From Bacteroidetes bacterium 2013_40CM_41_45 (lineage in GTDB: Bacteria > Bacteroidota > Bacteroidia > AKYH767-A > 2013-40CM-41-45): DNA of 64,000 bases. Under the pieces are notes generated by a model. That model made no database searches. It worked only from the letters and a program-made list of their open reading frames with translations, and had not been told where the DNA came from. Of the stretch, positions 60,324 through 64,000 are shown one piece after another. The stretch's first letter is position 1. Every line of letters starts with the position of its first letter. The position numbers and the translations under genes are program-made. The DNA is taken from positions 347,887-411,886 of the forward strand of contig NGFH01000002.1 of assembly GCA_002215675.1 (NCBI GenBank), in the 5' to 3' direction.

Positions 60324-61919
60324 ATGAAAAACCGCTGGCTTGTTTTTGCCGTTTACCTTTTATCGGCATTGCTTTTTTACCACAAGTCCTTGCAGGTTTA
60401 TTTTTTGTCTGATGACTGGAAACTCTTTTATCTGCTGGACCGCTATGGCTTTGCTGCAATCACTTCTAATTTTGAATCGGAATTTATCAGGATTATTCCC
60501 TGCCTGCTGCTGTCTGCTCTTTATTTCTTATTTGGAATATCATCGGCATTTCCGTTTCATTTGCTAAGTGTTTTGCTGCATGCATTAAATGCTTTTTTCG
60601 TTTTTATTTTGGCCGAAAAAATTTTCACGAAGTATCTGCAGTACGGAAATAGTTTTCCTTATTCACTTGCAGCAGGGCTGATTTTTATTTCACTTCCATA
60701 CCAGGTAGAAGCGGTTACATGGATGTCGGGAACATCAGATTTGCTGGCTTGCTGCTTTGTGCTTCTTTCCCTTATTCTTTATTACGACTATAAAATATCT
60801 GCAGAACGAAAACACCTTTTTCTTTCTGTTTTATTTTTTCTCCTTGCGGTATTGACCAAAGAATCATCTCTGTTTGTACCGCTATTGATTATTTTTCTTG
60901 AAATGGTTGATACCCGAGACAGAAAAAAAATATTTTCCGCTGCGGTTGCCGTTTATTTTGTTCCGGTATTTATATACGCTTTGCTTAATAAATTTATGAC
61001 CGGTTATTTCATCACCCCGGGGGTAAGCATATTTACAAATATTCCCTTCGCGCTTTTTGTAAAAAATTATCTTTTGTACGCAGCTAAATTCTTTGCCCTG
61101 TACCGGCTTCTGCCTTATGAGGTAAGGGATATTCTGAAATTTATTCTGGAGTATAAAGCTGTCGGGTTGGTCGTTGGGGCTGCAGTATTGTTATTGCTTT
61201 ATTTTTTGTTCAGAAAAAAAATAAGCTTGGGAAAAACGGAAAGCAGATTAATCGTTATCATCTTGACAGCATTTGCCGTTTCATTGTTGCCCGTCATCCA
61301 TCTTGAAACATCCTTCGTAGGCAGCCCGCAGTCTGACCGCTACGGCTATCTGCCCTCTATATTTTTTGTGATACTGATTTTCGTAATCGCTGCATTTATT
61401 AACAGGAAGAGAATTTTAATCGGTGTTTTATGTCTGATATTGGTTTGGTTTTATAAAGAAGTCCAATCGCAGAACCGTAGCTGGGTTAAAGCAAGCAGTA
61501 TGGCAAAAAAAATTGTAAATGAGTTCAAACCTACCGTGGGAATTTCGTACGTAACCAACATCCCTGATAATTTTAACGGAGCATATTTTTTAAGGAATGG
61601 GTTAAGCGATGCTGTATCCGTAATTAATCGGCAGGATTTTTCAGGAAGAATACAAGTGATCTCATATCATACCATCACCTCTGGAACAGATAAGGCGAAT
61701 GCAGAAGCAGTATCCGATTCTGTTTACCACGTTACTTTTGCAAAGCCGGAAAAAGGAATACCCCGGTCAGAAAAAATTTTTACAATGGTTCCTGATACTG
61801 CGCATTATTCATATTCCGGAGTTTCAGATACTTCCTTTGTAGTAACCATTAAAAAGCGTCCGTTCAAAAGCGCTGTGTATTATTACAGCGCAGGAAGTTT
61901 AAATATCGTCAAGCGTTGA
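60324..61919 (+). CDS. GT-C-like multi-spanning membrane protein (putative glycosyltransferase)
   Basis: 531 residues from MKNRWLVFAVYLLSALLFYH. About 10-12 membrane helices with the external motif FLSDDWKLFYLLDRYGF near the N-terminus; the Asp-Asp pair fits the catalytic acidic motif of GT-C glycosyltransferases of the PMT/ArnT type. The C-terminal 100 residues are soluble. The gene is coupled to lnt (stop TGA overlapping a TTG start). It could transfer a sugar from a polyprenyl carrier to protein or lipid, but no specific function can be given. Confidence 0.72.
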   Translation: MKNRWLVFAVYLLSALLFYHKSLQVYFLSDDWKLFYLLDRYGFAAITSNFESEFIRIIPCLLLSALYFLFGISSAFPFHLLSVLLHALNAFFVFILAEKIFTKYLQYGNSFPYSLAAGLIFISLPYQVEAVTWMSGTSDLLACCFVLLSLILYYDYKISAERKHLFLSVLFFLLAVLTKESSLFVPLLIIFLEMVDTRDRKKIFSAAVAVYFVPVFIYALLNKFMTGYFITPGVSIFTNIPFALFVKNYLLYAAKFFALYRLLPYEVRDILKFILEYKAVGLVVGAAVLLLLYFLFRKKISLGKTESRLIVIILTAFAVSLLPVIHLETSFVGSPQSDRYGYLPSIFFVILIFVIAAFINRKRILIGVLCLILVWFYKEVQSQNRSWVKASSMAKKIVNEFKPTVGISYVTNIPDNFNGAYFLRNGLSDAVSVINRQDFSGRIQVISYHTITSGTDKANAEAVSDSVYHVTFAKPEKGIPRSEKIFTMVPDTAHYSYSGVSDTSFVVTIKKRPFKSAVYYYSAGSLNIVKR

Positions 61920-63511
61920 AAAAAACTTTTAAATATATTTCACTTGCAACGCTGTCAGGGCTGTTGCTTAGCGCTGCCTGGCCACACAATGGAATTACAG
62001 CATTTCTTTTCATTGCATTTATTCCTTTGTTATGGCTTGAAAATGATTTCAGAAGTCTCGCTACCAGAAATAAAAAGTGGAAGCTTTTCGGGTGCTTTTA
62101 TTTATGCTTCTTGCTTTGGAATGCGATCACCACCTGGTGGATTGTGAATTCAACCGTCTTTGGAGCGGTGATGGCTATTGTGTGCAACTCAATATTCATG
62201 GCTCTTATCTGGCTGCTCTTCCATGTTGCAGCCAAACGTTTGCCGGTAGTTGCGGGTTATATTTTTTTGGTGGTGTTCTGGATTTCATTTGAATATCTTC
62301 ATTATAACTGGGAGCTTACATGGCCCTGGCTAGCGCTTGGGAACGGGTTTGCATCAAAGCCTCAATGGATTCAATGGTATGAATACACAGGAGTTTTTGG
62401 CGGCTCACTCTGGATTTTAGCTGTAAACATCCTGCTGTTTCGTCTTCTGAAAAAAATAATTTCGGAAAAGAAATTTTCAAGACAGGTAATTTCTTTGTCA
62501 CTGGTTTCTTTAGCCCTTATTTTCCTTCCGATTATTTTTTCCATTATAAAATATAATTTGTTTCAAGATTCAGGCGAACCTGTGCATGTTGTCATTGTTC
62601 AGCCCAATGTAGACCCGTATAATGAAAAGTTTACCGGCACAGGCAGCGAACAGCTTGCACGTATTCTGCAGCTTGCTTCTACGGTTGCAGACAGCGCTAC
62701 TGATTATATCATTGCTCCCGAAACGGCATTACCTGATGGTGTATGGGAAAATAATTTTTACAACGATAAAAATATTAAAACCATACAGGCATTTCTTAAG
62801 GCATTTCCACATACTGCTTTTGTAACGGGAGCATCCACGTATCGCGCGTACAGCACGAAAGAAACAGCAACGGCAAGAAAGTTTAAGAACGAAGAAGGAT
62901 ATTTTGACGCATACAATTCTGCGTTGCAATTAAGCAACAACGACACGCTCCAGGTATATCACAAGTCAAAGCTGGTTCCTGGAGTAGAACGCATGCCGTA
63001 TCCTTCCGTCTTCGGGTTTCTTGATAAATATTCCATTGACATGGGAGGCATGTCGGGAAGCTTGGGAACGCAGGATGACAGAAATGTGTTTGCTCATGGT
63101 AATTATAAAGCTGCTCCTGTGATTTGTTATGAATCCATATTCGGTGATTTCCTTTCCGGTTACGTCCGCAATGGTGCCGAAATGATTTTCATTATTACCA
63201 ATGACGGATGGTGGGGAAATACTCCGGGGTACAAGCAGCATGCCGCTTATGCAAGCATTGCTGCCATTGAGTTCAGAAAAAGTATTGCACGTTCAGCAAA
63301 TACGGGAATATCCTGCGTGCTGAACCAGCGGGGAGATATCTTGCAGCAGACAAAATGGTGGGTGGAGGATGTTTTTGCTGCAACGATTTTTAGAAATGAT
63401 GTGAAAACTTTTTATGCAAAGCATGGAGATTACATTGCAATTATTTGTGCAGGGGCAGCGCTGCTGCTGATGCTTTGGTTTTTTTATAAGGTAGTAACCA
63501 AACCAAAATAA
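61916..63511 (+). CDS. lnt: Apolipoprotein N-acyltransferase
   Basis: 531 residues with a TTG start (KKTFKYISLATLSGLLLSAA follows). The first half has about six membrane helices. The second half is the periplasmic nitrilase domain with the Glu of IIAPETALPDG (about 269), Lys of VYHKSKLVPGVERMPYP (about 352) and Cys of APVICYESIFGDF (about 403). It adds the third acyl chain to the N-terminal Cys of lipoproteins. Its start overlaps the stop of the upstream membrane-protein gene as TTGA, so translation of the two is coupled. Confidence 0.96.
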   Translation: MKKTFKYISLATLSGLLLSAAWPHNGITAFLFIAFIPLLWLENDFRSLATRNKKWKLFGCFYLCFLLWNAITTWWIVNSTVFGAVMAIVCNSIFMALIWLLFHVAAKRLPVVAGYIFLVVFWISFEYLHYNWELTWPWLALGNGFASKPQWIQWYEYTGVFGGSLWILAVNILLFRLLKKIISEKKFSRQVISLSLVSLALIFLPIIFSIIKYNLFQDSGEPVHVVIVQPNVDPYNEKFTGTGSEQLARILQLASTVADSATDYIIAPETALPDGVWENNFYNDKNIKTIQAFLKAFPHTAFVTGASTYRAYSTKETATARKFKNEEGYFDAYNSALQLSNNDTLQVYHKSKLVPGVERMPYPSVFGFLDKYSIDMGGMSGSLGTQDDRNVFAHGNYKAAPVICYESIFGDFLSGYVRNGAEMIFIITNDGWWGNTPGYKQHAAYASIAAIEFRKSIARSANTGISCVLNQRGDILQQTKWWVEDVFAATIFRNDVKTFYAKHGDYIAIICAGAALLLMLWFFYKVVTKPK

Positions 63512-63512
63512 A

Positions 63513-64000
63513 TTAAAACATCCTTTCTCTTTTCAGAAGATAGGGCAGAAGCACCTGTTTGTATCCTTGCCGGATGTCAGCTTCAACGAAGTCAATTTTA
63601 TACTGGGCGCATTTCAGCTTGAGTTCTTTTTTGAATTCTCCATAAGACGACAGGTATAAATCCCTGATTTCAGCTGAGTGAGTTTTTATTCTCTCGCCTG
63701 TTTCCACATCAATAAATTCGTAAGGACGGTTGTCATAGAGAAATTCTTCCTCGGTTTGATGGTCTGTTACGTGGAAGAGAATTACCTCGTGTTTATTGTG
63801 ACGTAAATGCTGCAATGCTCCAAACAATTCATCCGACTCCGCGCGGTTTGTTTCCATCATGTCACTGAAAATTACTACGAGCGAACGTTTATGAATGGAT
63901 TCCGCTATCAGGTGCAATGTTGAAGCGGCAGAAGTTTTTTTATTCTTATGCTCGGCAGAAAATATTTTTTCCAGCTCGGCAAACAATAATTTCTGGTGAA
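63513..64000 (-). CDS. DUF58 protein, C-terminal part (continues off the window)
   Basis: The frame is open to the edge of the window; only the C-terminal 162 residues are visible. SLVVIFSDMMETNRAESDEL is the start of a VWA-like half-domain, followed by LRHNKHEVILFHVTDHQTEE, LYDNRPYEFIDVETGERIKT and the ending LKCAQYKIDFVEADIRQGYK. This matches the end of DUF58 proteins, which usually stand with a MoxR ATPase and VWA proteins. No start should be assigned. It is convergent with lnt. Confidence 0.9.
   Translation of the reverse strand, partial: HQKLLFAELEKIFSAEHKNKKTSAASTLHLIAESIHKRSLVVIFSDMMETNRAESDELFGALQHLRHNKHEVILFHVTDHQTEEEFLYDNRPYEFIDVETGERIKTHSAEIRDLYLSSYGEFKKELKLKCAQYKIDFVEADIRQGYKQVLLPYLLKRERMF

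Overview
The window looks like chromosomal DNA of a member of the Bacteroidota, probably the Chitinophagales/Sphingobacteriales side rather than Bacteroides. Evidence: a SusC/SusD outer-membrane pair, a type IX secretion (T9SS) sortase with its PorV-like partner plus a cargo protein with a T9SS C-terminal sorting domain, start-proximal promoters of the Bacteroidota type TAnnTTTG, almost no Shine-Dalgarno sequences, a fused alpha-beta 2-oxoacid dehydrogenase E1, and bS16 with a long acidic/Pro/Ala tail. I see no phage, plasmid, transposase, rRNA or CRISPR. It is core genome interleaved with lineage-specific membrane proteins and an unusual load of small dispersed repeats.

Layout. 1-1.7 kb: end of a two-component system (OmpR-type regulator, sensor kinase), with direct repeats upstream. 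1.8-2.1 kb: tRNA-Leu(UAA) and tRNA-Gly(GCC). 2.2-13.6 kb: housekeeping (mutS, SpoU methyltransferase, OmpA-like porin, folK, sppA, exonuclease III, yqeY, trmN6-rimM-rpsP, murQ). 13.8-20.4 kb: fused E1 dehydrogenase, then an ECF sigma/anti-sigma pair divergent from a von Willebrand A protein. 20.4-24.2 kb: miaA (apparently with an AUU start), a pRiA4b ORF-3-like protein, a CCA-transferase-like protein and tsaC. 24.3-32.4 kb: surface region with two paralogous outer-membrane proteins, SusC, SusD and another predicted barrel. 32.4-38.3 kb: amidohydrolase, rlmN, a thiolase/PaaI pair, an alpha-oxoamine-synthase-like PLP enzyme and an Rcp1-like regulator. 38.5-46.1 kb: membrane kinase, two tiny proteins, thioesterase, two stand-alone SecD-P1-head-like secreted proteins, uvrC, a VOC protein with a histone-like tail and a tandem duplicated secreted family. 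46.2-53.9 kb: SulP transporter, coiled-coil protein, Hpt plus membrane-tethered receiver, omega-amidase, T9SS cargo, dus and a CPBP protease. 54-64 kb: PorV-like/PorU-like T9SS pair, a GT-C-like membrane protein coupled to lnt, and the end of a DUF58 protein.

The most interesting feature is not a gene. Eleven intergenic sites carry degenerate tandem repeats with a strict 7-bp period. Each site has its own heptad, and five sites have two arms around a short spacer, four of them clearly inverted and hairpin-like. These fill promoter-sized gaps, reach to within a few bases of start codons (mutS/trmH, miaA, rpsP, sigma factor), and resemble the short tandemly repeated repetitive (STRR) sequences of cyanobacteria. 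A second family, a CCCTCTCC...GGAGAGGG palindrome followed by TTAGGGGTGAGG, occurs four times. Two copies lie in frame inside conserved enzymes (amidohydrolase, dus), one forms the C-terminus and stop codon of rlmN, and one is intergenic. This resembles the protein-invading palindromic elements of Rickettsia. Two TGAGCTTGTCGAA hairpins and two further palindromes complete the set.

Coordinates for starts were moved from the longest open frame to the most plausible ATG/GTG/TTG where signal peptides, promoters or family N-termini argue for it. All assignments are from reading motifs; no database search was possible.
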